Below are positions 15,794 to 25,091 of a stretch of DNA of 64,000 nucleotides, in pieces. Position numbers and translations under genes: made by a program. The stretch lies in NCBI RefSeq assembly GCF_002979865.1, contig NZ_PCPZ01000001.1, positions 682,001 to 746,000 of the forward strand, written 5' to 3'. Below the pieces are notes generated by a model. The model searched no databases. It saw only the letters and a list, made by a program, of their open reading frames with translations, and was not told where the DNA came from. Numbering within the stretch: position 1 is the stretch's first letter; each line of letters starts with the position of its first letter. This stretch comes from Arthrobacter sp. MYb214 (GTDB lineage Bacteria > Actinomycetota > Actinomycetes > Actinomycetales > Micrococcaceae).

Positions 15794-17125
15794 CTACTTG
15801 GCCTCTTCGGCCTCAACCTCAGCAGCTTCTTCTTCACCGGCTGGCTTGACGAAGGAGGTCAGGTCAACTGCGGCACCGTTGGAATCGGTAACCTTAGCGA
15901 ACTCGAGAACCTTTGCAAGTGCCTTGCGGCGGCGAACTTCGCCCATGAGCATTGGAACCTGGCCTGCGCCGTCCAGCATCTGTGCAAACTGGTTTGGCTC
16001 CATGCCGTACTGGCCTGCGGTCTGAACGATGTAGTCGATCAGCTCGGACTGCTCGACGCCAACTTCTTCAGCATCTGCAACAGCGTCGAGGATGATCTCG
16101 TTCTTGAAAGCACGCTCGGTGTTCTCGCGAACCTCTGCGCGGTGCTCTTCGGTGTCGTGGTCTGCTTCAGCGTCTGGTGCGTTGAAGTGCTGCTCGATCT
16201 GCTCATCGATAACCGATGCAGGAACAGGAACCTCAACCAGTTCAACCAGCTTGTCCAGAACCAGCTCGCGAGCCTCTACGCCCTGCTCGACAACCTTGCC
16301 CTCTGCAGCGTCCTTCGACAGGTTCTCGCGCAGCTCGGCGATGGTGTCGAATTCCGAAGCCAGCTGAGCGAAGTCATCGTTAGCTTCTGGCAGTTCGCGC
16401 TGCTTCACAGCGTTGACGACAACCTTGACGGTTGCGGTCTTGCCGGCGTGCTCGCCGCCAGCCAGGGTGGTCTCGAAGGTTGCGTCTTCGCCGGCAGACA
16501 GGCCGGTAACAGCCTCGTCCATGCCCTCAAGCATGTTGCCGGAACCGATCTGGTAGGACAGGCCCTGTGCGGAGTCGACTTCTTCGCCTTCTACAGCAGC
16601 GGTCAGGTCGATGGTCACGAAGGAGTCTGCAGCTGCTGGAGCTTCAACTTCCTTCAGGGTGCCGAAGCGGCCGCGCAGATCGTCGAGAGCCTTCTCGATG
16701 TCCTCGTCAGCAACTTCCTTGGCCTCAACAGAAACTTCGATGCCCTTGTAGTCCGGAAGTTCAACCTTCGGACGTACGTCTACCTCGAGGGTGAAGACCA
16801 GCTGGCCTTCGCCTTCCTTTTCGAGGGATGGCAATTCGGTGATGTCTACCTCTGGGCGGGACAGCGGGGTGAGTTCGTTCTCAACCATTGCCTTCTGGTA
16901 GTACTCGTTCAGACCTTCGTTGACGGCAGTCTCGATGACATGGCCGCGACCGACGCGCTGGTCGATCATCTTTGCAGGAACTTTGCCCTTGCGGAAGCCT
17001 GGGATCTGAATCTGCTGAGCGATGGTCTTGTACGCCTCATCGACGCGGGGCTTCAGTTCCTCGTAAGGAACTTCAACGGTCAGCTTAACCCGGGTCGGGT
17101 TGACGTTTTCGACGGCGCTCTTCAC
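15794..17125 (-). CDS. tig: Trigger factor (ribosome-associated chaperone, peptidyl-prolyl isomerase)
   Basis: 443 aa. The N-terminal ribosome-binding domain carries the signature GFRKGKVP near residue 44; an FKBP-type isomerase domain (about 160-245: [22 protein letters not shown]) and a long helical C-terminal chaperone arm follow, ending in an acidic tail. It binds nascent chains at the ribosome exit. The start is GTG at 17125 with CAGGAG nine bases upstream. It is transcribed toward the clp genes but has its own terminator. Confidence 0.95.
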   Translation of the reverse strand: MKSAVENVNPTRVKLTVEVPYEELKPRVDEAYKTIAQQIQIPGFRKGKVPAKMIDQRVGRGHVIETAVNEGLNEYYQKAMVENELTPLSRPEVDITELPSLEKEGEGQLVFTLEVDVRPKVELPDYKGIEVSVEAKEVADEDIEKALDDLRGRFGTLKEVEAPAAADSFVTIDLTAAVEGEEVDSAQGLSYQIGSGNMLEGMDEAVTGLSAGEDATFETTLAGGEHAGKTATVKVVVNAVKQRELPEANDDFAQLASEFDTIAELRENLSKDAAEGKVVEQGVEARELVLDKLVELVEVPVPASVIDEQIEQHFNAPDAEADHDTEEHRAEVRENTERAFKNEIILDAVADAEEVGVEQSELIDYIVQTAGQYGMEPNQFAQMLDGAGQVPMLMGEVRRRKALAKVLEFAKVTDSNGAAVDLTSFVKPAGEEEAAEVEAEEAK

Positions 17126-17171
17126 AGCGTTGTACTCCTGAGTTGTCTAATATTAGGTCTAATCTGCAAAA

Positions 17172-17201
17172 AACCCCGCAACATGGTGGCGTTGCGGGGT
17201 T
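17172..17201 (-). terminator. Terminator of the tRNA-Pro array
   Basis: AACCCCGCAAC pairs with GTTGCGGGGTT (17172-17182, 17191-17201); on the minus strand it ends in TTTTTT. It lies 13 bp past the last tRNA-Pro and before the tig leader, so it ends the tRNA transcript. Confidence 0.9.
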
Positions 17202-17213
17202 GTTCGACAGAGT

Positions 17214-17287
17214 CGGGGTGACAGGATTCGAACCTGCGACCTCACGCTCCCAAAGCGCGCGCTCTAGCCAAGCTGAGCTACACCCCG
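17214..17287 (-). tRNA. tRNA-Pro (TGG), copy 1
   Basis: 74 nt folding into a full cloverleaf: acceptor CGGGGTG/CACCCCG, D-stem GCTC/GAGC, anticodon loop TTTGGGA giving TGG, T-loop TTCGAAT. CCA is not encoded. Identical in sequence to the two copies upstream of it. Confidence 0.96.
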
Positions 17288-17445
17288 ATTAGCAGTGAAC
17301 AGTCTAACCCGAGTTATCCTGTATCCACTAATCGTTTGTGATGCTTACTAGTTACTTTTTACGGTTCTTAGTGATCACAAGATCTAAATTATATTTAGCT
17401 CTCAAATTTCACGAGCTGAATCCGAAGATTTTTCACTCGTAAAGT

Positions 17446-17519
17446 CGGGGTGACAGGATTCGAACCTGCGACCTCACGCTCCCAAAGCGCGCGCTCTAGC
17501 CAAGCTGAGCTACACCCCG
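17446..17519 (-). tRNA. tRNA-Pro (TGG), copy 2
   Basis: Same 74-nt sequence as copy 1, in the middle of the tandem array, with the same 158-bp spacer on both sides. Confidence 0.96.
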
Positions 17520-17677
17520 ATTAGCAGTGAACAGTCTAACCCGAGTTATCCTGTATCCACTAATCGTTTGTGATGCTTACTAGTTACTTTTTACGGTTCT
17601 TAGTGATCACAAGATCTAAATTATATTTAGCTCTCAAATTTCACGAGCTGAATCCGAAGATTTTTCACTCGTAAAGT

Positions 17678-17751
17678 CGGGGTGACAGGATTCGAACCTG
17701 CGACCTCACGCTCCCAAAGCGCGCGCTCTAGCCAAGCTGAGCTACACCCCG
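17678..17751 (-). tRNA. tRNA-Pro (TGG), copy 3
   Basis: Same 74-nt sequence as copies 1 and 2. Its 5' side (above 17751) differs from the spacer, so it marks the promoter-proximal end of the array. Confidence 0.96.
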
Positions 17752-18567
17752 GTAAAGTTCAGAAGAAAGCTTGTTTCATCTGGACTAACCGTTTTGCAAT
17801 CGGTCCGGGAATGTTTTGTTTCCCGTGCTGATCACAAGAAACTAAGTTACACGGGTTCGAACCAAAAGCAAAATCGAGGATTTTGCATGTTGCAGAAAGA
17901 CATCCGCATGATTTAGCGGTTTTCCTCGTTTCACAAGCCAGAATTTAGCCAAAACTCGCTTTTTCGTGAGTTGAATTACAGGTGGATTTTCGAACGACCG
18001 CAACACCAGTGCCGCCGGCCGACTGGAAGACAAGAACCACCCATTCTCCTTTGAAGCATTGACTGGGACCCAGATGCGGCCGATTATTTTTTCCAGGTGT
18101 TCAAGCAGCGACTGTTGCTTTGCTCGGCGACCCGGCACATAATCCGTGGCTGCTGGACTGAACCCCGGTCGAAACCAAGCGTCACGCTTGCAAACCTGAC
18201 GCCATGCCAACAGCTCCCAGGCAGGCGTGAGGAGGGTGCGAGTTTGGCATATTTGAAAGCGGGAAATCGCCAATTCCCGAAGCTGCACCCCGGAACGCGA
18301 GGCTCATCGAATCAATTAGCGACGTTCGGCGACGACTCTTCTCCGCCGCTGACGAAGTGAAGGGGCCTGGGAAAAACGCTCCCCGCCGATGCATAAGAAT
18401 GCGATTTGACGTCCAGGAGCAGAAAAAAATGGAAGCCGCAAACATTATCGGAGCCTCATTTCTGCAGTGACCCGAAATGGCTGCACTACGCAGAGGAGGC
18501 CAGGAAAAGAGCGGCCTTCGTCCAGATGCGCGAAAAGGCCCCGCACGGCGAGACCTTTTCATTTGGA
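17752..18567. other. Intergenic region between tRNA-Pro array and tRNA-Gly, no gene supported
   Basis: About 815 bp. The first 200 bp are A/T-rich. A small perfect hairpin lies at 17868-17886 (GCAAAATC, loop GAG, GATTTTGC) followed on the minus strand by TTTT, which would suit a terminator, but no gene upstream of it could be supported. Open frames of 126-148 codons on the minus strand show no family resemblance or ribosome site. It must hold the promoter of the tRNA-Pro array. Confidence 0.4.
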
Positions 18568-18637
18568 GGGGATGACGGGAATCGAACCCGCATCATTAGT
18601 TTGGAAGACTAAGGCTTTACCACTAAGCTACATCCCC
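18568..18637 (-). tRNA. tRNA-Gly (TCC)
   Basis: 70 nt. Acceptor GGGGATG/CATCCCC, D-stem GCTT/AAGC, anticodon stem TTAGT/ACTAA with loop CTTCCAA giving TCC, T-loop TTCGATT. CCA is not encoded. Confidence 0.93.
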
Positions 18638-18823
18638 ATTTCGAAGCTTCTGCGCTTCGAACAAGATTCAGTCTAGACCATAAAACTCTTGCTTTGCAAA
18701 TCGGGGATTCCATGTCTCACTTGGCACCTCTCCCTTATCACTGCCGTACGGTGATGGTTAGCAAAACACGCCGACGAGCCTGAACGAAAAGAACTCCGCT
18801 CGTCCCATCGACGAATCTGCAGC

Positions 18824-19792
18824 TTATGCCTTCACATGTTTGCGCGGAAGCTTCTGGCAACGAGGGCACCAGTACAGCTTGCGAGCCGCGATTTCGGCCA
18901 GGGAAATCTGCGCCGAACATTTCCGGCACCCCATTCCCTGCCGCTGATAAACGTAGTACGCGTTATCGGGCCAAACCACGCCCTGTGGGTCGCGGTCTTC
19001 GGGCAAGGTAGTGATGATCTTGCCATCGCGAACGCCGTCTTCCATTACCGATACGATGTCCCACCAAAGTGATTTGGCCTTTTGAGCACTAAGTTCATTC
19101 GCCGGCAATTCCGGAGCGATTCGATTCCGGAATAGGGCTTCCGCTCGGTAGATATTGCCGACACCAGAAATGAGCGCCTGGTTCATGAGCACGATGCCAA
19201 TGGCTGTCTTGGTCTTCATCAGGTTCGCCCGGAATTCCTTGAAGCCCGCTTCAAGCCGAATATCTGCGTCCGCTAAATCAGCCTGGCCTTTGGCTGCCCT
19301 GAAACGCACTGCGGACCCAATCAATGGATCCGGGCCGAGCTTATCCAGATGAATCTGGACCTGTTCGTATTCCAGAACCTCGCATGCAGTTGGCCCGCGC
19401 AAATCAGCCCAGCCGTGTTCGGAAACGATCCGCGCTCTAACTGCTCCTACCGGTGCGGGCGGGCCGGTGTACTTCTCAGCATCCGTACTGGCACTGGCTT
19501 CGATTTCACCAATCTTCCGAGGGGCGCCAATCGAGGAAGCACCCGTAAAGTAGCTGTCTCCCCCGAAATTGAACGCGCCATAGAGCCCCAGATGCACTCG
19601 CAGATAGAGATCGTTGGAAAAGCGGCAGAAGAGCTGCTTGCCCTTGGCAAAGGCCTGTTCCAGCTGATGGCCGTCGATGCGCGCGGCATCGGAGCTGAAA
19701 CGGCCCTGCGGAGAAGTAACCAGGACCGTTTGCCCGCCAAAGACATCGTCGAACTGGCGGGCAAGTCGGTGAAGGGAATGACCTTCAGGCAC
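18824..19792 (-). CDS. Fpg/Nei family DNA glycosylase (endonuclease VIII-like)
   Basis: 322 aa base-excision repair enzyme. After Met removal it starts Pro-Glu (PEGHSLHRLARQF), the catalytic N-terminal proline and glutamate of the family; PEGH rather than PELP points to the Nei side. A helix-two-turn-helix segment (LMNQALISGVGNIYRAEALF) and a C-terminal zinc finger CRKC...CPRC (about residues 293-315) are present. It would remove oxidised bases and nick the strand. It starts two bases after the rpiB stop, a pairing common in actinobacteria. Confidence 0.92.
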   Translation of the reverse strand: MPEGHSLHRLARQFDDVFGGQTVLVTSPQGRFSSDAARIDGHQLEQAFAKGKQLFCRFSNDLYLRVHLGLYGAFNFGGDSYFTGASSIGAPRKIGEIEASASTDAEKYTGPPAPVGAVRARIVSEHGWADLRGPTACEVLEYEQVQIHLDKLGPDPLIGSAVRFRAAKGQADLADADIRLEAGFKEFRANLMKTKTAIGIVLMNQALISGVGNIYRAEALFRNRIAPELPANELSAQKAKSLWWDIVSVMEDGVRDGKIITTLPEDRDPQGVVWPDNAYYVYQRQGMGCRKCSAQISLAEIAARKLYWCPRCQKLPRKHVKA

Positions 19793-19794
19793 GA

Positions 19795-20268
19795 CTAGTC
19801 GATGACCTCGCCGGTCGTTTCATACGTGGCGATCTTGCCGATGCGGCGTACGTGGCGCTCCGCTTCGCTAAATGGTTCAGCGAGGAAGGCCTCGATAAGT
19901 TCCGCAGCTTCTTCTACTGAGTGCTGGCGCCCGCCAACGGCTATGACGTTGGCGTTGTTGTGCTCACGGGCCAATTTCGCGGTATCCATGTTCCACGCCA
20001 GTGCGGCGCGAATCCCTTCGACCTTGTTGGCAGCAATTTGTTCGCCGTTGCCGGAGCCGCCCAAGACGATACCCAGTGCGTCCACGCCCGCGCGCTGGTC
20101 ATCAACAACAGCTTGTGCCGCGTTGATGCAGAATGCCGGGTAATCATCCTCCGGGTCATAGGACTTCGGGCCGTGGTTGACCATTTCGTAGCCCTTGGCG
20201 GTCAGGTGCTTTACCAGGTAGTCGCTGAGCTCAAGTCCTGCATGGTCAGTAGCGATATGCACGCGCAT
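19795..20268 (-). CDS. rpiB: Ribose-5-phosphate isomerase B
   Basis: 157 aa from the ATG at 20268 (MRVHIATDHAG), which has GAGG upstream; an in-frame ATG five codons earlier lacks one. It interconverts ribose 5-phosphate and ribulose 5-phosphate. The active-site loop reads LGGSGNGEQIAANK, the mycobacterial type in which glutamate replaces the cysteine of the E. coli enzyme. It pairs with the glycosylase gene downstream. It complements the pentose-phosphate cluster at 53-61 kb. Confidence 0.95.
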   Translation of the reverse strand: MRVHIATDHAGLELSDYLVKHLTAKGYEMVNHGPKSYDPEDDYPAFCINAAQAVVDDQRAGVDALGIVLGGSGNGEQIAANKVEGIRAALAWNMDTAKLAREHNNANVIAVGGRQHSVEEAAELIEAFLAEPFSEAERHVRRIGKIATYETTGEVID

Positions 20269-20557
20269 AGTCGATTGCCTCATTTACTAGGGAGGGTTCT
20301 TTTACTTTCCTATCTAGGATAGCGACCGCGGCACGCGCTCCGGCTACTTCTCAGCTGCGCATCACGGAGTATGAACCGAATAAGTCTCCGAGGCGTCCCA
20401 AAGCGTGCAATTTCGGGACGCTATTGGAAAATTGAGTAAATTGTTCGGCCCGATGACTTGCGCAATGCCCGGTCAAAGGTGACACAATAGACAGATATTC
20501 AATATTCATTTCACAACTTCCACCGGTGGATAGCCATCGCCAAGAATTGGAGAACCC

Positions 20558-23113
20558 ATGCCAGGAATGAACCTCACTCGCGCCGAGGCCAGCGAACGCG
20601 CAAATCTGCTCAACGTTGACAGCTATGAGGTAAGCCTGGATCTTACTCGCGGTGAGCGCGTCTTCACTTCCAAGACTACGGTGCGGTTCTCCGCCACCGC
20701 CGGCGCTTCGACATTCATTGATGCAGTCACCGACTCGGTACGCTCCATCAATCTCAATGGCGTCGAGCTGGACCCAGCGCAGCATTCAGATGGCATCCGT
20801 ATCCAGTTGCCGAACCTCGCCGCAGAAAACCTACTCGTGATCGACGCGGACGCGCTGTACATGAACACCGGCGAAGGCCTGCATCGATTCGTAGACCCAG
20901 TGGACCAGGAAGTCTACTTGTACACCCAGTTCGAGGTCGCGGACTGCCGGCGCATGTTCGCCGTCTTCGAGCAGCCTGATTTGAAGGCCACCTTCCAGTT
21001 CTCGGTCACCGCGCCAAAATACTGGAACGTTGTTTCCAACGCCCCGACTCCTGCGCCAGAGGAAAACGGGAATTCAGCAACTTGGGCCTTTGCCCCAACC
21101 CAGCGGATCTCGTGCTACATCACTGCCCTGATCGCAGGCCCCTACCAGGTCGCCCGCGATTCGCTGGTTTCCTCCAGCGGCCGCACCATCGAGCTGGGTG
21201 TCTTCGCCCGCGCATCCATGATGCAGTACCTGGACGTCGAGAACATCGTCACCGTGACCCGTCAGGGTTTCGAATTCTACGAGAAGAACTTCGGCACCCC
21301 ATACCCATTCGAGAAGTACGATCAGTTGTTCGTTCCCGAATTCAACGCAGGCGCCATGGAAAACGCTGGAGCGGTGACCTTCCTCGAGGAATACATCTTC
21401 CGTTCCCGTCCAACCGGTGCCATGATTGAGCGCCGCGCGATCACCATCCTGCATGAGCTGGCACACATGTGGTTCGGTGACCTGGTCACCATGAAGTGGT
21501 GGAACGATCTGTGGCTCAATGAGTCCTTCGCAGAATTCATGTCCACTCTGGCGGCCGCGCAGAACACCGAGTTCACCAGCGCTTGGACCACCTTCAATAC
21601 GTTGGAGAAGAACTGGGCCTACCGCCAGGACCAGTTGCCTTCCACCCACCCCATTGTCGCGGAGATCAATGACCTTGAAGACGTAGAGGTCAACTTCGAT
21701 GGAATCACCTATGCCAAGGGGGCCAGCGTTCTGCGCCAGCTGGTAGCTTTCGTAGGCCAGGAAGAATTCATGGCTGGCGTACGCGAGTACTTCGCCAAGC
21801 ATGCCTGGAAGAACACCGAGCTGCCAGACCTGCTCAAGGAACTGGAAGCCGCCAGCGGCCGCGATCTCAGCGGCTGGGGCGCATCCTGGCTGGAAACCGC
21901 TGGTGTGAACACCCTCAAAGCCGAAATTGAAACCGGCAATGACGGTGCTATTACGTCCTTTGCCATTCGCCAGTCCGCCGTTGCCCAGTTCCCGACTTTG
22001 CGCCAGCACCGACTTGCTGTTGGCTTCTACTCGCTCGATGAGGCCGGAACGCTGCAGCGCGTGCACCGCGAAGAACTTGATATCGATGGCGAGCTCACCT
22101 TCGTTCCCGCGCTGGCCGGCATGAAGCGCCCGGATTTGGTTCTGCTCAATGACGATGACCTGACCTACGCGAAGATCCGCCTGGATGAAGTTTCCTTGGC
22201 GACTGCCACCGAGCATCTGAAGGACTTCCAGGAGTCGCTGCCGCGCACTCTTGTTTGGTCAGCCGCGTGGGACTCTGTACGTGATGCCGAAGCCCCTGCA
22301 AGCACCTACGTCCAGTTGCTGCTGAACAATATTGGCCACGAGGTGGATTCCACGGTGATCATGGTGCTGTTGCGCCAGCTGAACACCTCGCTGGATCTTT
22401 TTGTTGCTGCAGAACGCAGCGAAGAACTTTCGGTGCAGGCTGCCGACCAGCTGTGGCAGCTGGCTTCCAATGCTGAAGCAGGCTCCGACGCGCAGCTGCA
22501 GTTCGTCAAGGCCTTCGCGCACCGCTCGCGCGCCGCCGCCCAGTTGGATCGCGTCAGGAACTTGTTCGACGGCTCGGCAAGCTTGCCAGGCCTGGCCGTT
22601 GACACCGATTTGCGCTGGTCCTTCGCAATCGCGCTGAGTGCCGGCGGCTACCTGAGCGATGCTGATCTCGACGCAGTTCTGGCCAGCGACGACACGGCCA
22701 AGGGCAAGGCGTCGTGGTACACCGCGCGAGCTTCCCGCCCAACTGCAGAAGCAAAGGCAGAGGCATTCGGGGCGGCAACCGCTGCTACCTTGTCCAACGA
22801 TCAGCAAAGCGCCGTCATTTCCGGTTTCAACAACGTGCACCAGAACGCGTTGATCTCCGGATACGCCGAGGACTACTTCGGGCTGCTCGTCAACGCGTGG
22901 GAATCCTACTCGCATGAGATGGCCAAGCAGATTGTGATCGGCTTCTACCCCAGCTCCAACGTCTCGCAGGAAACTTTGGACCAGACGGATGCATTCCTGG
23001 AATCCCTGGGATCCAAGCACGCGGCGATGCGCCGTCTGCTGGTGGAATCGCGTGCCGACGTGGTCCGGGCTCTCGCTGCGCGTCGGGCGGACGCCGAGGC
23101 ACTAGAAATCTAG
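20558..23113 (+). CDS. pepN: Aminopeptidase N (M1 family zinc metallopeptidase)
   Basis: 851 aa. The substrate-binding GAMEN motif is at residues 265-269 and the zinc site HELAH at 299-303, with the third ligand Glu322 in WLNE. An ERAP1-like helical C-terminal domain fills roughly residues 520-845. It trims N-terminal residues from peptides in the cytosol. The ATG has GGAG eight bases upstream. The 289-bp gap to rpiB holds the divergent promoters. A strong hairpin terminator follows. Confidence 0.96.
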   Translation: MPGMNLTRAEASERANLLNVDSYEVSLDLTRGERVFTSKTTVRFSATAGASTFIDAVTDSVRSINLNGVELDPAQHSDGIRIQLPNLAAENLLVIDADALYMNTGEGLHRFVDPVDQEVYLYTQFEVADCRRMFAVFEQPDLKATFQFSVTAPKYWNVVSNAPTPAPEENGNSATWAFAPTQRISCYITALIAGPYQVARDSLVSSSGRTIELGVFARASMMQYLDVENIVTVTRQGFEFYEKNFGTPYPFEKYDQLFVPEFNAGAMENAGAVTFLEEYIFRSRPTGAMIERRAITILHELAHMWFGDLVTMKWWNDLWLNESFAEFMSTLAAAQNTEFTSAWTTFNTLEKNWAYRQDQLPSTHPIVAEINDLEDVEVNFDGITYAKGASVLRQLVAFVGQEEFMAGVREYFAKHAWKNTELPDLLKELEAASGRDLSGWGASWLETAGVNTLKAEIETGNDGAITSFAIRQSAVAQFPTLRQHRLAVGFYSLDEAGTLQRVHREELDIDGELTFVPALAGMKRPDLVLLNDDDLTYAKIRLDEVSLATATEHLKDFQESLPRTLVWSAAWDSVRDAEAPASTYVQLLLNNIGHEVDSTVIMVLLRQLNTSLDLFVAAERSEELSVQAADQLWQLASNAEAGSDAQLQFVKAFAHRSRAAAQLDRVRNLFDGSASLPGLAVDTDLRWSFAIALSAGGYLSDADLDAVLASDDTAKGKASWYTARASRPTAEAKAEAFGAATAATLSNDQQSAVISGFNNVHQNALISGYAEDYFGLLVNAWESYSHEMAKQIVIGFYPSSNVSQETLDQTDAFLESLGSKHAAMRRLLVESRADVVRALAARRADAEALEI

Positions 23114-23125
23114 GGTCGCTCGGAT

Positions 23126-23166
23126 GGTGGCGGCGGCTTCTGCTCAATGCGGAAGCCGCCGCCACC
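23126..23166 (+). terminator. Terminator of pepN
   Basis: A 15-bp GC-rich stem (23126-23140 with 23152-23166) followed by TTTC, 13 bp after the pepN stop. Confidence 0.85.
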
Positions 23167-23194
23167 TTTCGGTTAAAAGTGGGAGAATAGACCT

Positions 23195-23671
23195 ATGGAC
23201 CTCTCGCAACATGAATATCGGGTAGGGCTCGAATGGACAGGCAATCGTGGAACCGGAACGGAAAGCTACCGCAGCTACGGCCGGGACCATGTATTGCGCG
23301 CATCGGGCTTGCCAGATTTGCCGGGCACCGCGGATCCAACATTCCATGGGGATCGCGATCGCTGGAATCCAGAACAACTCCTGCTTGCTGCCCTGAGCCA
23401 ATGCCACATGCTCTCGTTTCTGCATGTAGCAGTTACCCACGGCGTGAATATCACGGGTTATACGGACGATGCTTCTGGAACACTGCGTCTCAATCGGGAT
23501 AACAGCGGTGAATTCACCCAAGCCATCTTGCGGCCCGTCGTTTACCTTGCCGATGAATCCCAACGAGAACTTGCCGATTCGCTCCACTCCCAGGCGAACA
23601 AGGTTTGCTTCATCGCCCGGTCCGTCAACTTCCCGGTTCTCCACGAGCCGGTATCCCCTAGCTCCTCCTGA
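23195..23671 (+). CDS. OsmC family peroxiredoxin-like protein
   Basis: 158 aa. The two OsmC/Ohr catalytic cysteines are in LSQCHMLSFL (about residue 71) and KVCFIARS, and the Arg before them is part of DRWNPEQLLLAAL. Members reduce organic peroxides, usually with a dithiol partner. The lack of the Ohr N-terminal pattern suggests an OsmC/YhfA-like subgroup. It lies 12 bp before the truncated haemoglobin gene, so both form a small stress operon. GAGAAT exactly six bases before the ATG fits a leaderless start, though GGGAG could also serve as ribosome site. Confidence 0.88.
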   Translation: MDLSQHEYRVGLEWTGNRGTGTESYRSYGRDHVLRASGLPDLPGTADPTFHGDRDRWNPEQLLLAALSQCHMLSFLHVAVTHGVNITGYTDDASGTLRLNRDNSGEFTQAILRPVVYLADESQRELADSLHSQANKVCFIARSVNFPVLHEPVSPSSS

Positions 23672-23683
23672 GGATTTTTACGA

Positions 23684-24202
23684 ATGACTGAAAACCTGCC
23701 ACTTGCACATGACCCGAAAAAGGATCCCTTCAGCAATCCCCTGGTTCTAGGCCGATCCAGCCAAGAATTCTTGGATGCCGCCGAAACGCCGATCGACGTT
23801 GCCAACTATCCCGGTACCTTCTACGCAGAGGTTGGCGGTCGCGAGATTTTCGCTCAGCTGACCAAGAATTTCTACAGTTCCGTTGCCGAAGACGAGGATT
23901 TCCGTCGGATGTATCCAGAGAAGGAGCTTCGGGCTGCCCAAGTTCGCCTCCAGCTGTTCCTGGAACAATACTGGGGTGGTCCGACAACGTTCTCCGAGCA
24001 TCGTGGCCACCCTCGGCTCCGCATGCGTCATGCAAATTACCCGGTGAACGGCCACTACCGTGATGTCTGGCTGGGCCATATGAACAAGGCTATCGACCAG
24101 CTAGAGCTGCCAATGCTGCAGGCCGAAACCCTTCGGGACTACTTCGAGCGTGCGGCTCACTCGTTGCTGAACACTCCGGATGAACACCGGAATCTGCTCT
24201 AA
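23684..24202 (+). CDS. glbO: Truncated haemoglobin, group II (GlbO/trHbO type)
   Basis: 172 aa. The globin core begins FYAEVGGREIFAQLTKNFY and contains the signature LFLEQYWGGP...RGHPRLRMRHANY, with the proximal histidine in MRH and the group II tryptophan G8 in DVWLGHM. An extra N-terminal segment of about 45 residues precedes the core. In mycobacteria trHbO binds oxygen and helps with oxidative stress; next to an OsmC protein a similar role is likely. Confidence 0.92.
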   Translation: MTENLPLAHDPKKDPFSNPLVLGRSSQEFLDAAETPIDVANYPGTFYAEVGGREIFAQLTKNFYSSVAEDEDFRRMYPEKELRAAQVRLQLFLEQYWGGPTTFSEHRGHPRLRMRHANYPVNGHYRDVWLGHMNKAIDQLELPMLQAETLRDYFERAAHSLLNTPDEHRNLL

Positions 24203-24207
24203 GAATT

Positions 24208-24245
24208 TATGGACTAGAACCGCCACGGGCGAGTTCTAGTCCATA
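24208..24245. terminator. Bidirectional terminator hairpin
   Basis: A perfect 13-bp stem (24208-24220 with 24233-24245) between the convergent glbO and the unknown gene at 24259. T-runs are short, so termination strength is uncertain. Confidence 0.7.
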
Positions 24246-24258
24246 TCCTTATTACTGC

Positions 24259-24918
24259 TTAGCCGAGCAAAGAGGCTTTGCGGACAAGGACATGCCCTCG
24301 CTCGTTACTCAGTCGAGTCCAACTGCCATTGCGGAGTACTCGGCTTTGCCCGCCAGGCGCCAGGAAACCCAAGGCATGCATGGCAAATGCGGAGCCCATA
24401 GGAATCTTCAAATCTTCTCCTTGCACATCCGCAGCCCAAATTCGCTGCCGTATCTGCACAAGCACAGGCAATCCCGGGTTTTCCGGCAATGCTTGGGCGA
24501 CGGCGTCGATGCCGTTTTGAGCTGAGGAAGTTAGCATGTCGTTCGCTACGGCTCCTGCATCTTCCCAGCCTGAGACCGGCACGGAGATCCCAGCCCATTT
24601 AGGGTTCTCTTCAACCGGTGGGAGCGCGAAGTCGACGGTTGACTCCCCCATGCGAGCAAGGCGATCCTGGATCGATGCCAAGGAATAGCTGGCCTTGAGA
24701 TCTGCAGGCTGCGCCAAGCGATGAACTCGCATTCCGAGGATGGTATAGCCGCCTTGACCGAGGTCGGAAGGGACCAAAACAGGTACATAGACAGCCAAGG
24801 CCATATTTCGAGCGACGAATTGGGCCGCATCATCTTCAATTGTTTTCGCCCGGCTAATAAAGTTCGCTAAGTCGCTTACTGAATTACTGTCGTCGAAAAT
24901 CACCGCATCACTAGCCAT
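24259..24918 (-). CDS. Conserved-looking hypothetical protein
   Basis: 219 aa, not recognised. It is acidic to neutral, without signal peptide or membrane segments. The N-terminal 50 residues are helical-looking; the middle has GGYTILGMRVHRLAQPADL and a segment WAGISVPVSGWEDAGAVAND; the C-terminus is GRSRVLRNG-like and beta-rich. It reads like a compact cytosolic domain pair. It ends at a shared terminator opposite glbO and faces divergently away from the TesB gene. Codon use and composition match its neighbours, so it is very likely real. Confidence 0.7.
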   Translation of the reverse strand: MASDAVIFDDSNSVSDLANFISRAKTIEDDAAQFVARNMALAVYVPVLVPSDLGQGGYTILGMRVHRLAQPADLKASYSLASIQDRLARMGESTVDFALPPVEENPKWAGISVPVSGWEDAGAVANDMLTSSAQNGIDAVAQALPENPGLPVLVQIRQRIWAADVQGEDLKIPMGSAFAMHALGFLAPGGQSRVLRNGSWTRLSNERGHVLVRKASLLG

Positions 24919-24930
24919 ATATTTATCGTC

Positions 24931-24987
24931 TCACGGAGCGGCAACTACGCGTGGCGACTTTGCTCATGGCGTGATGCTGCTCCGTGA
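24931..24987. repeat. 9-bp inverted repeat in divergent promoter region
   Basis: TCACGGAGC (24931-24939) and GCTCCGTGA (24979-24987) are perfect arms 39 bp apart between two divergent genes. It may be a pair of half-sites for one regulator or a long-loop hairpin. Confidence 0.35.
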
Positions 24988-25091
24988 AACGTATAGTTTT
25001 CCTATGAGCCCGAATCTCAACTGAAAATATTACTTTCGAGTAGCATTAAATTTGGTTTTGTTCCGCTATCGCATTCCAAGGAGCCCGCACA

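Larger units (their letters stand above)
17214..17751. repeat. Perfect 232-bp tandem repeat carrying tRNA-Pro (two units plus a third tRNA)
   Basis: Each unit is the 74-bp tRNA-Pro gene plus a 158-bp spacer. The two spacers (17288-17445 and 17520-17677) look identical base for base, and the three tRNAs start 232 bp apart exactly (17214, 17446, 17678). The arrangement is what unequal recombination between tRNA copies produces, and the lack of differences suggests a recent event or ongoing homogenisation. Confidence 0.93.

Noticed and set aside
17214-17751. CRISPR array
   Set aside because: The repeats are 232-bp tRNA units with identical spacers, which is the opposite of a CRISPR array; none was seen elsewhere.
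17842-18288. A 148-codon minus-strand frame between tRNA genes
   Set aside because: No ribosome site, odd composition and no family; the region reads as non-coding.
17214-18637. tRNA-linked integrated element
   Set aside because: No integrase, no direct repeat of a tRNA end with foreign genes between; the repeats are whole tRNA units.
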